Of a DNA stretch of 64,000 bases, positions 8,163-15,684 are shown one piece after another (the first letter of the stretch is position 1; every line of letters begins with the position of its first letter). The DNA is taken from the NCBI GenBank assembly GCA_002421685.1, contig DISB01000018.1, positions 362,653 through 426,652 of the forward strand. The letters are read 5' to 3'. The notes beneath the pieces were generated by a model. The model ran no database searches and had not been told where the DNA came from. It saw only the letters and a program-made list of their open reading frames with translations. The position numbers and the translations under genes are program-made. This DNA comes from Bacteroidetes bacterium UBA6221 (GTDB lineage: Bacteria > Bacteroidota > Bacteroidia > Chitinophagales > Chitinophagaceae).

Positions 8163-8612
8163 TTAAATTTTATTCACCCTATTTTCGTGGCGCCCGCCTT
8201 CAAAGGCAGTATTCAGGAAAATATCCGCCATTTTCAGTGCTGTTTCTTCTGATACGAACCTGGCGGGAATACAAAGTATGTTGGCGTTGTTATGCTGGCG
8301 GGCCAGGGCGGCCAGTTCTTCATTCCAACATAGGGCTGCGCGTATGCCCTTGTGTTTGTTGGCCGTCATGCACACGCCATTGCCGCTGCCGCATATCAGT
8401 ATGCCTGCAGCGGCATTGCCCTCTTCTACCATATTGGCCACGGGGTGCGCGTAGTCGGGATAGTCTGTGCTTTCGGCGCTATAGGGGCCCTTATCTACCA
8501 CCTGTAATCCGGCGTTTTCCAGCGCCTTGCTAAGATGGTTTTTATATTCAAATCCCGCATGGTCGCCACCTATTACTATGGGCAGGTGTTTGTTGAAAGC
8601 TGTGTTTTGCAT
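8163..8612 (-). CDS. rpiB: ribose-5-phosphate isomerase B
   Basis: 149 residues, usual family length. It interconverts ribose 5-phosphate and ribulose 5-phosphate in the pentose phosphate pathway. Family motifs: GGDHAGFEYK at residue 15, YPDYAHPVA, the GSGNGVCMTANKHKGIRAALC block with the active-site Cys, and HNNANILCIPARF near the C-terminus. It starts 11 bases after the tatC stop and is probably translated from the same mRNA. Other members of this family act on allose or galactose phosphates, but nothing nearby suggests that. Confidence 0.93.
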   Translation of the reverse strand: MQNTAFNKHLPIVIGGDHAGFEYKNHLSKALENAGLQVVDKGPYSAESTDYPDYAHPVANMVEEGNAAAGILICGSGNGVCMTANKHKGIRAALCWNEELAALARQHNNANILCIPARFVSEETALKMADIFLNTAFEGGRHENRVNKI

Positions 8613-8623
8613 AACTGTTTATA

Positions 8624-9472
8624 TTAATCCCGGTTTCTTAATAATTCTTTGTGTGCGCGTTCGCTGATGGTGATGGATACCTGGTAAAGTATTAGCAATG
8701 GAATACTAACCAGCCAGAGCGAAAACATATCGGGCGGTGTAATGACTGCCGCCAGTACAAAAATAATCAATATGGCATAACTCCTTTTAGAGCGCATAAG
8801 GGTGGGGGTGAGCAACCCGATACGCGACAGGAAATACACCACTACCGGCAACTCAAATACCAGTCCTATGCCCAGTACCAGGTCGAACAGGGTATCGTAG
8901 TAGTTGGTAATGGTAATAATATTTTCAAACGTGGGGCTGAGCGTATAATTGGCGAAGAAGTTGATGGTAAAGGGCGCAATCACATAATAAGCAAAAAGCA
9001 CACCGGTAAAGAATAAAAGCGAGGTCCAGAAAACGATGCCGCGCGCGCTTTTCAGTTCTTTAGGGCTGAGCGCCGGTTTGATAAACTTCCAGAACTCCCA
9101 GAATACATAGGGAAATGCAATGATAAAGCCCAGCATAAAGGACACCGAAAAGCTCATCATAAACTGGCCCGACAGTTCTGTATTCTGAAACTTCAGGTTG
9201 ATGTCATCGAGGCAAAGGGCGCTGATGTGGGTCATTTCGCCCAGTTCGCACATAATACGGTACGACAGGAAATCTTTTTTGGCTGGTGCTACGATAATAT
9301 TGTCAAAAACATCCTCGCTGTAGATGAACATGACTATGCCGCCTATCAGTATTGCGATGAGTGCACGAACGATATGCCAGCGCAGCTCCTCTATATGGTC
9401 TACGAAGGTCATTTCCACATTCGGGTCTTTCTTGCTGCCCCGCCTGGCAAAAAACTTTCTTTTATCGCTCAC
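8624..9472 (-). CDS. tatC: twin-arginine translocase subunit TatC
   Basis: 282 residues, inner membrane, six predicted helices. The TatC N-terminal signature is present (MTFVDHIEELRWHIVRALIA; the conserved Glu of HLEELR is kept), as is the FAFPYVFWEFWKFIKPAL-type loop (IIAFPYVFWEFWKFIKPAL) and FELPVVVYFLSRIGLLTP. TatC binds twin-arginine signal peptides and, with TatA, exports folded proteins. No tatA is in the window. It has its own -7 box and is followed by rpiB. Confidence 0.97.
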   Translation of the reverse strand: MSDKRKFFARRGSKKDPNVEMTFVDHIEELRWHIVRALIAILIGGIVMFIYSEDVFDNIIVAPAKKDFLSYRIMCELGEMTHISALCLDDINLKFQNTELSGQFMMSFSVSFMLGFIIAFPYVFWEFWKFIKPALSPKELKSARGIVFWTSLLFFTGVLFAYYVIAPFTINFFANYTLSPTFENIITITNYYDTLFDLVLGIGLVFELPVVVYFLSRIGLLTPTLMRSKRSYAILIIFVLAAVITPPDMFSLWLVSIPLLILYQVSITISERAHKELLRNRD

Positions 9473-9491
9473 GCTATCTATTTACAGGCGG

Positions 9492-9499
9492 CAAAGTTA
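9492..9499 (-). promoter_or_regulatory. TAnnTTTG -7 box for tatC-rpiB
   Basis: On the minus strand TAACTTTG lies 19 bases upstream of the tatC ATG, an exact -7 consensus. Confidence 0.55.
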
Positions 9500-9546
9500 G
9501 ATAATAAAGTTCCTGCCTGTATAACCTTATTTTCTTTAATGTAAGA

Positions 9547-9565
9547 AGGCGGCATATCGCCGCCT
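9547..9565 (-). terminator. GC-rich hairpin after the protease gene
   Basis: AGGCGGC (9547-9553) pairs perfectly with GCCGCCT (9559-9565). It lies 22 bases downstream of the protease stop. Only a short T-rich tail follows, so it is a moderate candidate. Confidence 0.5.
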
Positions 9566-9587
9566 CCCGTGTAAGTAAGTAGTAGAA

Positions 9588-10661
9588 TTATTTTTTATAT
9601 ACCTTGATAGCACAGGTGTAATATTCTAGTTTTTCTATCTGCTGCTCACGGCCCAGTTTGCTCAATTTGCCTGAGGCATTCATTTTTATTTTGTTTTTTT
9701 CCGGCAGGGTGTTCAGCAGGTCGATTATTGCCTCAGAAGCTACCGCGTAGGTAGTTCCTTCGCTTTCGCTTTCTTTACCGGTGATGATGCCTATAATATT
9801 ACCCGATGCATCGGCTACCGGGGCGCCGCTCTGGCCCGGGCCGGCGGGTATATCCAGGCGGTACTGGGAAGAGTCGCCGCCATATCCGTTTTTGGCGCTG
9901 ATATACCCCTCATTGTACACGATTTCGTCCTGCGGGAAACCAAGCGTAAACACCCTTGTACCCAGTTTCTTTTTGTTTTTGGCTATTGTATAGGGGATTT
10001 CCTGTTTGCCGAATTTGAATTTTTTGTCTTCCACTTTCAGTACCACTACATCGGTAGCTTCGTTGAAAGCCACAATATGCGTTTTATAATAGTCGCCATT
10101 CCTGTTTTGAATATATACAGAATCTGCGCCGGAGATGACGTGGTAGCTGGTCACCAGGTAACCATCGTTGGTAAGCGCAAAACCCGTGCCCGTGTACCTG
10201 GCTTCGAGCTGCGGGGCTGGGGTGGCCTGCTGTTTTATGTCGGTTATTATCTTGTTTTGCGAGCGTTTGTACGTTTCCAGGTCGCGGCGCAGCAGGCTAT
10301 ATTGCGAAGCAATTTTTTTGTTGTTGTGCTGGGCTATCCAGAAGGTAGTGAGTGATGTAAGCATAGCGATACTGGCAGCAATGGCTGCTGTACGCCAGTG
10401 GTTGCGCGCCAGGGATATTGTTTTTGGCATAAAACCATGTGGCTGCTGTGCTGCCTGTTTGTGGGCGTTGTTGAGGGCGGCCCTGAAACGCTTGTGCTCT
10501 CCGCTGCCCTGTAGCGATTGCAGTATGTTCACACAATCCTGGAATTCGGCTGCAAAAACAGGGTCGGTCATTTTGCGTTCTTCCAGCAATTGCCTGTCAG
10601 CGGCATTCATGCTGCCATCTGTCCATGCTTCGGCCAGTTCCCATATATTGTTGTTATACAT
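9588..10661 (-). CDS. membrane-anchored trypsin-like (S1C) protease with anti-sigma-like N-terminus
   Basis: 357 residues from the ATG at 10661 (a GTG codon lies directly before). Residues 1-85 are cytosolic and have the layout of an anti-sigma factor (a short acidic helix, IWELAEAWTDGSMNAADRQLLEER, as in many FecR/RsiW-like N-termini). A transmembrane helix is at about 91-110, then a coiled linker, then a DegP/HtrA-like chymotrypsin fold with His174 (TSYHVISGA), Asp204 (EATDVVVLKV) and Ser278 (GPGQSGAPVAD). There is no PDZ domain. It begins 7 bases after the stop of an ECF sigma gene. Probably it holds that sigma factor and carries its own periplasmic protease; the coupling is inference. Confidence 0.8.
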   Translation of the reverse strand: MYNNNIWELAEAWTDGSMNAADRQLLEERKMTDPVFAAEFQDCVNILQSLQGSGEHKRFRAALNNAHKQAAQQPHGFMPKTISLARNHWRTAAIAASIAMLTSLTTFWIAQHNNKKIASQYSLLRRDLETYKRSQNKIITDIKQQATPAPQLEARYTGTGFALTNDGYLVTSYHVISGADSVYIQNRNGDYYKTHIVAFNEATDVVVLKVEDKKFKFGKQEIPYTIAKNKKKLGTRVFTLGFPQDEIVYNEGYISAKNGYGGDSSQYRLDIPAGPGQSGAPVADASGNIIGIITGKESESEGTTYAVASEAIIDLLNTLPEKNKIKMNASGKLSKLGREQQIEKLEYYTCAIKVYKK

Positions 10662-10668
10662 CACTATC

Positions 10669-11241
10669 TCATTTCACTTGTGTACTGTAAAATAATTTCT
10701 TCAATCGTGCCAGGCACTTATATTTCTGCGTCTTGGCATTGTCTGCATTGGTATAGCCAAAGTCGGCGGCTATCTGCTGCATGCTGTTGTTTTTAAAATA
10801 GAACGACCTTAATAAGGAAGCGCAGGGTTCGCCTATCTTATCCAGCGCGCGGTCCAGTTGATGGTAGTGCAACTCGCGTTCCCGGTGCGCCTTTATATCG
10901 TCTTCATAATTGGCTACAATGTTCAGTTCGTCCCCGGTATCCATCTTTACCATTCCCGCCGGCCTGCCCTGTAGTTTTTTATACCACAGGTTGCGGGCGA
11001 TGGCAAACAGGTAGGTACTCAGCTTGCTCGTCAGTTCAAAACCGCCGCTACGCGATTTCTCATACAGTACGATCATTGATTCCTGGCAAATGTCAGCCGC
11101 ATCGTCTTCGTTGCCACCCGTTTTGGTTATCCATTTCGATACCAAACGGAAATGGCGGTTATACACCTGTTCCATTGCGGCGTGGTCGCCCTGCACCAAT
11201 CTCCGCAGTAATTCCTGTTCCGTATCCTGGTCGTTATACAA
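10669..11241 (-). CDS. ECF RNA polymerase sigma factor
   Basis: 190 residues. Region 2 runs from about residue 8 to 90 (AMEQVYNRHFRLVSKWI, AADICQESMIVLYEKS, LSTYLFAIARNLWYKKLQ) and region 4 from about 125 to 185 (ALDKIGEPCASLLRSFYFKNNSMQQIAADFGYTNADNAKTQKYKCLARLKKLF), with the helix-turn-helix QQIAADFGYTNADNAKTQKY. The gene following on the same strand encodes the membrane protease/anti-sigma-like protein, the usual sigma/anti-sigma order. A GGTTACCTTTT motif upstream (11262-11272) recurs in inverted orientation before the divergent lipoprotein gene and may be its target promoter. Confidence 0.93.
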   Translation of the reverse strand: MYNDQDTEQELLRRLVQGDHAAMEQVYNRHFRLVSKWITKTGGNEDDAADICQESMIVLYEKSRSGGFELTSKLSTYLFAIARNLWYKKLQGRPAGMVKMDTGDELNIVANYEDDIKAHRERELHYHQLDRALDKIGEPCASLLRSFYFKNNSMQQIAADFGYTNADNAKTQKYKCLARLKKLFYSTQVK

Positions 11242-11261
11242 TTATTAATCAGCTTTTGGCC

Positions 11262-11272
11262 AAAAGGTAACC
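11262..11272 (-). promoter_or_regulatory. GGTTACCTTTT promoter/operator motif, sigma side
   Basis: Reads GGTTACCTTTT on the minus strand, 21 bases upstream of the sigma-factor ATG, and matches exactly the 11-mer at 11418-11428 on the plus strand. A TTTC lies about 15 bases further upstream. It may be a variant -7 box (TACCTTTT) used by the sigma factor itself. Confidence 0.4.
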
Positions 11273-11417
11273 CTCCGGCATGATGAAACTTTGTTAATTC
11301 AAAGATAAAGCTAAGGTTAGAGAAAAAATATCCCGTATGTAACCCGTTATTTATTGCTTATAATTAGTCCATTATGAATAACTATAAAAAATATCTGATA
11401 TTTTTATGAAAACAGGC

Positions 11418-11428
11418 GGTTACCTTTT
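11418..11428 (+). promoter_or_regulatory. GGTTACCTTTT promoter/operator motif, lipoprotein side
   Basis: Exact inverted copy of the 11-mer at 11262-11272, 51 bases upstream of the small lipoprotein start. An AT-rich hairpin (AAAAATATC-T-GATATTTTT, about 11388-11406) lies just upstream of it. Confidence 0.4.
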
Positions 11429-11479
11429 TCTATTGGCGGTATTAATGGTAAACTATTCATTTTTAAAAAAACTACAATT

Positions 11480-11689
11480 ATGAAATTCGTAAAACTCGGA
11501 ATTTTCACACTGGCATTAGGTATGTTCATCGCTTCTTGCGGCAACAGCGAAGAAGCAGCTACTGAAGAAGCTACTGAAACAGAAGAAATGGCTCCTGCTG
11601 CTGAAGAAGCTCCAATGACTGAGCCTGCTCCGGTTGACACTACAATGGCTCCCGTTGATACAACTACTGCTCCCGTAGAAGCTCACTAA
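11480..11689 (+). CDS. small acidic lipoprotein
   Basis: 69 residues. The signal peptide ends in the lipobox FIASC with lipidated Cys20. The mature part is low-complexity and acidic (EEAATEEATETEE), then Pro/Ala/Thr-rich with a repeated APVDTT unit. The Ser-Glu-Glu right after the Cys resembles the acidic surface-export signal of Bacteroidota lipoproteins, so it may be displayed on the cell surface (inference). It is divergent from the ECF sigma gene and shares an inverted promoter-like motif with it, which makes it a candidate member of that regulon. A terminator follows at 11715. Confidence 0.85.
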   Translation: MKFVKLGIFTLALGMFIASCGNSEEAATEEATETEEMAPAAEEAPMTEPAPVDTTMAPVDTTTAPVEAH

Positions 11690-11714
11690 TCCGTTTTTGG
11701 ATAAGAAATAGAAG

Positions 11715-11742
11715 AGCCGTCACATTTAGTGGCGGCTTTTTC
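11715..11742 (+). terminator. rho-independent terminator after the lipoprotein gene
   Basis: AGCCGTCAC (11715-11723) pairs with GTGGCGGCT (11729-11737) with one G-T pair, a 5-base loop and a following T-run (TTTTTCTG). Confidence 0.85.
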
Positions 11743-11761
11743 TGTTTGTACAGATGCCCGT

Positions 11762-11860
11762 TTATTCCTTTTCGCCACCATCGACTAAAGGAAATTTTAC
11801 AATAGTGTAGGGTGTAATCCTGCAATCTTTACCTTCAATCCAATCCCATCTAACCTTCAT
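11762..11860 (-). other. 32-residue possible small ORF or gene remnant
   Basis: An ATG at 11860 opens 32 codons to TAA at 11762, reading MKVRWDWIEGKDC followed by RITPYTIVKFPLV and an acidic end. The composition is protein-like rather than random. It lies 58 bases downstream of the stop of the T9SS beta-helix gene on the same strand. A stop codon sits 4 codons upstream of the ATG. It may be a real small protein or the tail of a lost gene. Confidence 0.25.
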
Positions 11861-11918
11861 GTGGAAAAATCAGGCCATAGGTTTGCTATTATATTCTGCA
11901 AACCAAATCGGTACGGAG

Positions 11919-13277
11919 CTATTGCTTTAACACTTTACCACTATATACTCTACTATCAGTGTCGTAAATTTTATAGAAATAACTCCCCCTCGGCAAATTA
12001 CTGGCATCAATTGTTGCTTTATTGTCCATGACTGAAGTAAGTTGAATGAGCATTTTTCCAATAACATCGTACAGGCATACCTCTTTAATCAGAATATTTT
12101 TTGCCATCTTTATATGCAATGTACCTCCAAACGGATTTGGATAAGCATATGGTTTATCTTCCTGTTTTACACGATTGCTAACCGAATTAGGTAATTTACA
12201 ATCTGGCTGTATCAAGTAAGGGTGAAAAATAACCGGACCTTTTTTGAAATCCTCTCCGTAATCGAAAATACTTGTAGCTATATCATTACTATCCACTGTT
12301 CCCCACCAGTTTGCGCCTAATTGGTAGCCGTATTCTGTTTCATTAACGAAGTTCAACGAATCGTTATCATAAATGCAATTTCCTTCCAGTTCAAAGGCAT
12401 TATTTCCCACCCATGACTTTACACTCATTCCAATTCCATTATTATAAATACTGTTCCCGGTCATTTTGCCTTTCATGTATATGATCTTTACAGCCGTGCC
12501 GGGATTGTTGACGAATATATTTCCTGAAAGATGATTCAGCGTATCAAATGTAGCCACTCCATAACCATTCACAGTCAACGCAGTATAAGCTGAGTTTTCG
12601 AAGACGTTATTTCTTATATGAACTACCATAGGATAATTGTACTCGCCCTCGCAAATTAAAGAATTGCCTGCCCCGTCAAACTTATTGCCAACAATAGAGA
12701 TGTATGGTGTGGCGCGGCTAGCAATACCACCTTTATGGAAAATATTGTTGTAAATTCTGGCATTAGTACCTACCAGATAAAAAGACGTTTTGTAAACGTA
12801 ACAATTAGCGACATAGAGTTTGATAGAATCCTGAAAATTACAAATCTTGGCTTCGGTGCCTAAAAAACTATTGGTGATAATATATGTTTCCTTCCCAAAG
12901 CCGTAAATTTCCCCTCCATAGCTGAAATGACAATAGTTGAAAATGAATGTATCTGTGGCTTTAGTATCTCTTACACGAATAAAACGCCAAGGCTTATTAC
13001 TTTTGTAATTCGACTTAAAATAAATAGAATCTGCAGGCGTACCGTTTGCTTCAATCAATCCATAGCAATGTATTTCCTGGTCTATCTCTATCACCGTGCC
13101 TGGTTCCAACGTTAGTTTTACGCCCGGTGCTATTTCCAGCAATCCTGTAATTACATATGGGCTGCCGGACTTGGTCCAGGTAGTATTGTTTCGAATCTGT
13201 CCCGAAATTTGTGTGGCAGCAAAAGAGGTCTGAGAAAACAAAATGAAAAATACGAGAGTTAATAAGGATTTTTTCAT
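11919..13277 (-). CDS. secreted right-handed beta-helix protein with T9SS sorting domain
   Basis: 452 residues. A signal peptide covers residues 1-20 (KKSLLTLVFFILFSQTSFA). The central part (about 25-350) has the repetitive N-rich pattern of parallel beta-helix proteins (IYNNIFHKGG, ISIVGNKFDGAGN, VVHIRNNVFENS, GNSIYNNGIG, GNCIYDND). Residues about 375-452 (YPNPFGG to SGKVLKQ) are a type A T9SS sorting domain. Probably a surface or secreted carbohydrate-binding or polysaccharide-lyase-like protein, but no catalytic motif is recognisable. It is monocistronic, apart from the small ORF downstream. Confidence 0.82.
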   Translation of the reverse strand: MKKSLLTLVFFILFSQTSFAATQISGQIRNNTTWTKSGSPYVITGLLEIAPGVKLTLEPGTVIEIDQEIHCYGLIEANGTPADSIYFKSNYKSNKPWRFIRVRDTKATDTFIFNYCHFSYGGEIYGFGKETYIITNSFLGTEAKICNFQDSIKLYVANCYVYKTSFYLVGTNARIYNNIFHKGGIASRATPYISIVGNKFDGAGNSLICEGEYNYPMVVHIRNNVFENSAYTALTVNGYGVATFDTLNHLSGNIFVNNPGTAVKIIYMKGKMTGNSIYNNGIGMSVKSWVGNNAFELEGNCIYDNDSLNFVNETEYGYQLGANWWGTVDSNDIATSIFDYGEDFKKGPVIFHPYLIQPDCKLPNSVSNRVKQEDKPYAYPNPFGGTLHIKMAKNILIKEVCLYDVIGKMLIQLTSVMDNKATIDASNLPRGSYFYKIYDTDSRVYSGKVLKQ

Positions 13278-13478
13278 ACAGGTTATTTTTTAGATATGGA
13301 ATTGTTTGCAATATAAAAACAATTATTGCAAATAACACACCGGGTTATATTTCTTGACATTTTTCTGACAGGCCGGACGGGTAACAAACTCGTCTTTCCC
13401 TTTTGTCGATGTTGTCATCGTACCCATCATAAGATTTTTTATTTATCAATAAAATAACGTAAATTTACTATAGTAAAA

Positions 13479-13490
13479 GTTCTTTGAAAT
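13479..13490 (+). promoter_or_regulatory. boxA-like sequence
   Basis: GTTCTTTGAAAT matches the boxA antitermination element of rRNA leaders (E. coli TGCTCTTTAACA) at most core positions. The same 12-mer occurs at 41832-41843 in another non-coding region of this window. Confidence 0.35.
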
Positions 13491-13534
13491 TTAGCTTGGT
13501 ACATTTGTCTTTAGTATTGCTTTATGCAGTCCTC

Positions 13535-13662
13535 TCCGCCTCAGGCGGAAGATAGAGGGGCTTCTCGCGCCGGGGCTGTTCCAAAAAATAAAACAGTTTT
13601 CCTGGCATCATTTCGGAACAAAATTATCTGTCCCCCGCTGGCGGGGGTGTCCGCTTGCGGAC
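13535..13662. repeat. palindromic intergenic repeats
   Basis: Three perfect hairpins: TCCGCCT-C-AGGCGGA (13535-13549), CCCCCGC-TG-GCGGGGG (13632-13647) and GTCCGC-TT-GCGGAC (13649-13662). They start two repeat units whose remaining sequence is also shared. They resemble REP-like palindromes common between genes in Sphingobacteria (from memory). Confidence 0.6.
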
Positions 13663-13812
13663 GGGGTGGGTTACTCGCGTGGGAATTGTTCCGAGAAATA
13701 AAATCGAAATCCAGGCATCATTTTGGGACAAAAATCACAACCTCTTCATTACCAATCACTTGATTTTGTTCCCCGAAAACATTTCGTTGAAACTGGCATC
13801 CTTTTGGCAACA
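13597..13812 (+). repeat. three copies of a GGCATCATTTYGGRACA motif
   Basis: Copy 1 at 13597-13620 (TTTTCCTGGCATCATTTCGG then AACA), copy 2 at 13707-13733 (110 bases later), and a weaker copy 3 at 13790-13812. Copies 1 and 2 are each preceded by TGTTCC-A/G-A-G/A-AAATAAAA. A fourth relative is at 41867-41890. Confidence 0.55.
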
Positions 13813-13862
13813 CTTTTTGTGCTGAAGCGCACAATTTGTAACAACTGCAAACTGCCGACCAA

Positions 13863-14549
13863 CTACTCCTTTCCCCCTACCACCACGACAATCTCCCCCT
13901 TGGGCGGTGTAGCTTCGTAGTGGGCTGCCAGTTCGGCCAGGGTACCCCTGCGGGTTTCTTCAAACATTTTGGTCAGTTCGCGGCAAACGGCGGCGGGGCG
14001 TTCGGAACCCAGGTGTTCCGCCATTTCGCGGAGGGTCTTTACCAGCCGGTGCGGAGATTCGTAGAGGATGATGGTACGTTCTTCTCCGGCCAGCTTTTTA
14101 AAGAAAGTCTGCCTGCCTTTTTTCTGCGGTGGAAAGCCTTCGAAACAAAAACTGCTGGCCGGCAGGCCCGATTGTACCAGGGCAGGTAATAATGCGCTGG
14201 CGCCCGGCAGGCACTCTACCTGTATATCGTTGCGGATGCACTCCCTCACCAGCAGGAAGCCGGGATCGGAAATACCCGGTGTGCCCGCATCGGTGAGCAG
14301 GGCCAGTTGCTTGCCCGCTTTCAATTCTTCTACCAGTTTCTCCAGCGTTTTGTGCTCGTTGTGCTGGTGGTGCGGGTATAGCGGTTTGTGGATATTGTAG
14401 TGGTTCAGCAATACCGAACTGGTGCGTGTGTCTTCGCAGAGTATGGCATCTACGCTGCGCAGCACTTCTACGGCACGGTAGGTAATATCCCCCAGGTTGC
14501 CTATGGGGGAGGGCACGAGGTACAGTCCTATATGCTTATCCTTTTGCAA
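13863..14549 (-). CDS. rsmI: 16S rRNA (cytidine(1402)-2'-O)-methyltransferase
   Basis: 228 residues, a little shorter than E. coli RsmI. It uses SAM to methylate the ribose of C1402 in the 16S decoding centre. Tetrapyrrole-methylase-fold motifs: LYLVPSPIGNLGDITYRAVEVL at the N-terminus, EDTRTSSVLLNHY, the LLTDAGTPGISDPG loop and PGASALLPALVQSGLP. It starts 3 bases after the purS stop, giving a pssA-purS-rsmI operon of unrelated housekeeping functions. Confidence 0.95.
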   Translation of the reverse strand: MQKDKHIGLYLVPSPIGNLGDITYRAVEVLRSVDAILCEDTRTSSVLLNHYNIHKPLYPHHQHNEHKTLEKLVEELKAGKQLALLTDAGTPGISDPGFLLVRECIRNDIQVECLPGASALLPALVQSGLPASSFCFEGFPPQKKGRQTFFKKLAGEERTIILYESPHRLVKTLREMAEHLGSERPAAVCRELTKMFEETRRGTLAELAAHYEATPPKGEIVVVVGGKE

Positions 14550-14552
14550 TAG

Positions 14553-14804
14553 TTAGCCTTCAACTATGGAAATGTCGTATTGCTCCATCACGGGATTGGC
14601 CAGCAGCTTCTTGCAGGCGTTGTCCGCAATGCTTTGCGCCTCTTCTTTAGAGCCTGCCTCTATATTCAGCGTTATGTGTTTGCCTATGCGAACGCCATCC
14701 ACCTGCGCCAGCCCCAGGTTGTGCAGGCTGTTGTTCACGGCCTTGCCCTGTGGGTCCAGTAGTTCTTTTAAAGGCATGATATTGATATGCGCTATGTATT
14801 TCAT
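14553..14804 (-). CDS. purS: phosphoribosylformylglycinamidine synthase, PurS subunit
   Basis: 83 residues from the ATG at 14804 (a GTG codon precedes it). PurS is the small subunit that joins PurQ and PurL in the fourth step of purine synthesis. Family features: N-terminal strand YIAHINIMPLKELLDPQGKAV, the NLGLAQVDGVRIGKHITLNIE core and the AQSIADNACKKLLANPVMEQYDISI helix. PurL and PurQ are not nearby. It sits between pssA (11 bases) and rsmI (3 bases). Confidence 0.92.
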   Translation of the reverse strand: MKYIAHINIMPLKELLDPQGKAVNNSLHNLGLAQVDGVRIGKHITLNIEAGSKEEAQSIADNACKKLLANPVMEQYDISIVEG

Positions 14805-14815
14805 CACTGTTTCTT

Positions 14816-15580
14816 TTATGCTTCGCTTGGTTTATGAATAAATGACAATATTATATACAATACAAAAATGACGGGTATAATAGCTACATGCAATACAAAC
14901 CATCCGCCTATGCCAACTGCTATCATCACCAGTTGCGGCCATATAGTAGCTATGCTGAACCGTGAGGGGATGAACTTGATAAAGCGTATGCCCGACAGCA
15001 TCAGCCAGCTGAACAAGGCTATAATGGCGTATATAGCCCATTTGTTCTGCAGGTATGCCCCCATACCCATGGGATTGTACCAGTTAATGAGCGGCAGGGA
15101 GGCGATGAACAGCCCGGCAGCCGGTATAGGCATACCCCTGAAGAAATTCTGCTGCGCTGCGTGGGATATATTATACTTGGCTAACCGCACCGCACCGGCA
15201 CATACGAATATGAATGCCGGTATCATGGCAGACATATTTACATCCAGTGCGTAAGGCTCGGCCATATAGCTGGCCCACAGCATTTTGAACAGTATCATGG
15301 AAGGCGCTACACCGAACGATACTACATCGGCCAGGGAATCGAGGTCTTTGCCGATAGGTGAGAAAACCTGCAAAGCTCTTGCGGCAAATCCGTCCAGCGT
15401 ATCGAAGAGAGCTGCCAGCGCAATAAACAGTGCACCCATATAGGCCTGTTCGGTACCAAACACCCAATACTCACCACCGTTGAAAGACGATACAAACGGC
15501 TGGGAATTGAGAATAAAGGCAATGGCAATGCACCCGCTTACCAGGTTGGCCAGTGTCAGCAAATTGGGTAGATGCTTCAT
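14816..15580 (-). CDS. pssA: CDP-diacylglycerol-serine O-phosphatidyltransferase
   Basis: 254 residues, about eight membrane helices. It makes phosphatidylserine, the precursor of phosphatidylethanolamine. The CDP-alcohol phosphotransferase motif DG-x2-AR-x8-G-x3-D-x3-D is present in LDGFAARALQVFSPIGKDLDSLAD. The N-terminus (KHLPNLLTLANLVSGCIAI) is typical of the PssA subgroup. First gene of the pssA-purS-rsmI operon, with a -7 box just upstream. Confidence 0.95.
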   Translation of the reverse strand: MKHLPNLLTLANLVSGCIAIAFILNSQPFVSSFNGGEYWVFGTEQAYMGALFIALAALFDTLDGFAARALQVFSPIGKDLDSLADVVSFGVAPSMILFKMLWASYMAEPYALDVNMSAMIPAFIFVCAGAVRLAKYNISHAAQQNFFRGMPIPAAGLFIASLPLINWYNPMGMGAYLQNKWAIYAIIALFSWLMLSGIRFIKFIPSRFSIATIWPQLVMIAVGIGGWFVLHVAIIPVIFVLYIILSFIHKPSEA

Positions 15581-15588
15581 GTGTGTGG

Positions 15589-15596
15589 CAAAGATA
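15589..15596 (-). promoter_or_regulatory. TAnnTTTG -7 box for pssA-purS-rsmI
   Basis: TATCTTTG on the minus strand, 8 bases upstream of the pssA ATG, so the transcript would have an extremely short leader. Confidence 0.55.
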
Positions 15597-15630
15597 ATAG
15601 CTTATTGCGGATGCCGGATGAAAATTCAAA

Positions 15631-15662
15631 AAAGCAAAAAGCAGGACAAATAGCCCTGCTTT
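15631..15662 (-). terminator. terminator after the outer-membrane barrel gene
   Basis: On the minus strand AAAGCAGG pairs with CCTGCTTT around a 9-base loop, followed by TTTGC and a T6 run. It lies 23 bases past the stop at 15685 and directly upstream of the pssA promoter. Confidence 0.75.
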
Positions 15663-15684
15663 GAAAAAATATTAATATATCAGT

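Larger units (their letters stand above)
13278..13862. other. 585-bp non-coding region with boxA-like site and repeats
   Basis: No convincing gene. From the left: AT-rich leader of the beta-helix gene, then ACGTAAATTT (about 13457), a boxA-like GTTCTTTGAAAT (13479-13490), a TACATTTG box (13500-13507), and two roughly 110-bp repeat units, each with palindromes followed by CTCGCG, TGTTCC, AAATAAAA and GGCATCATTT blocks. A degenerate third copy follows near 13790. The arrangement resembles the element at 41766-42081. Confidence 0.6.

Noticed and set aside
13535..13662. CRISPR array
   Set aside because: Repeats are palindromes and 110-bp units of unequal content with no regular spacers, and no cas gene is nearby.
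13524..13920. Two short reading frames (79 and 65 codons) in the repeat region
   Set aside because: They run through palindromes and repeat units, have no protein-like pattern and no similarity between units at the amino-acid level.
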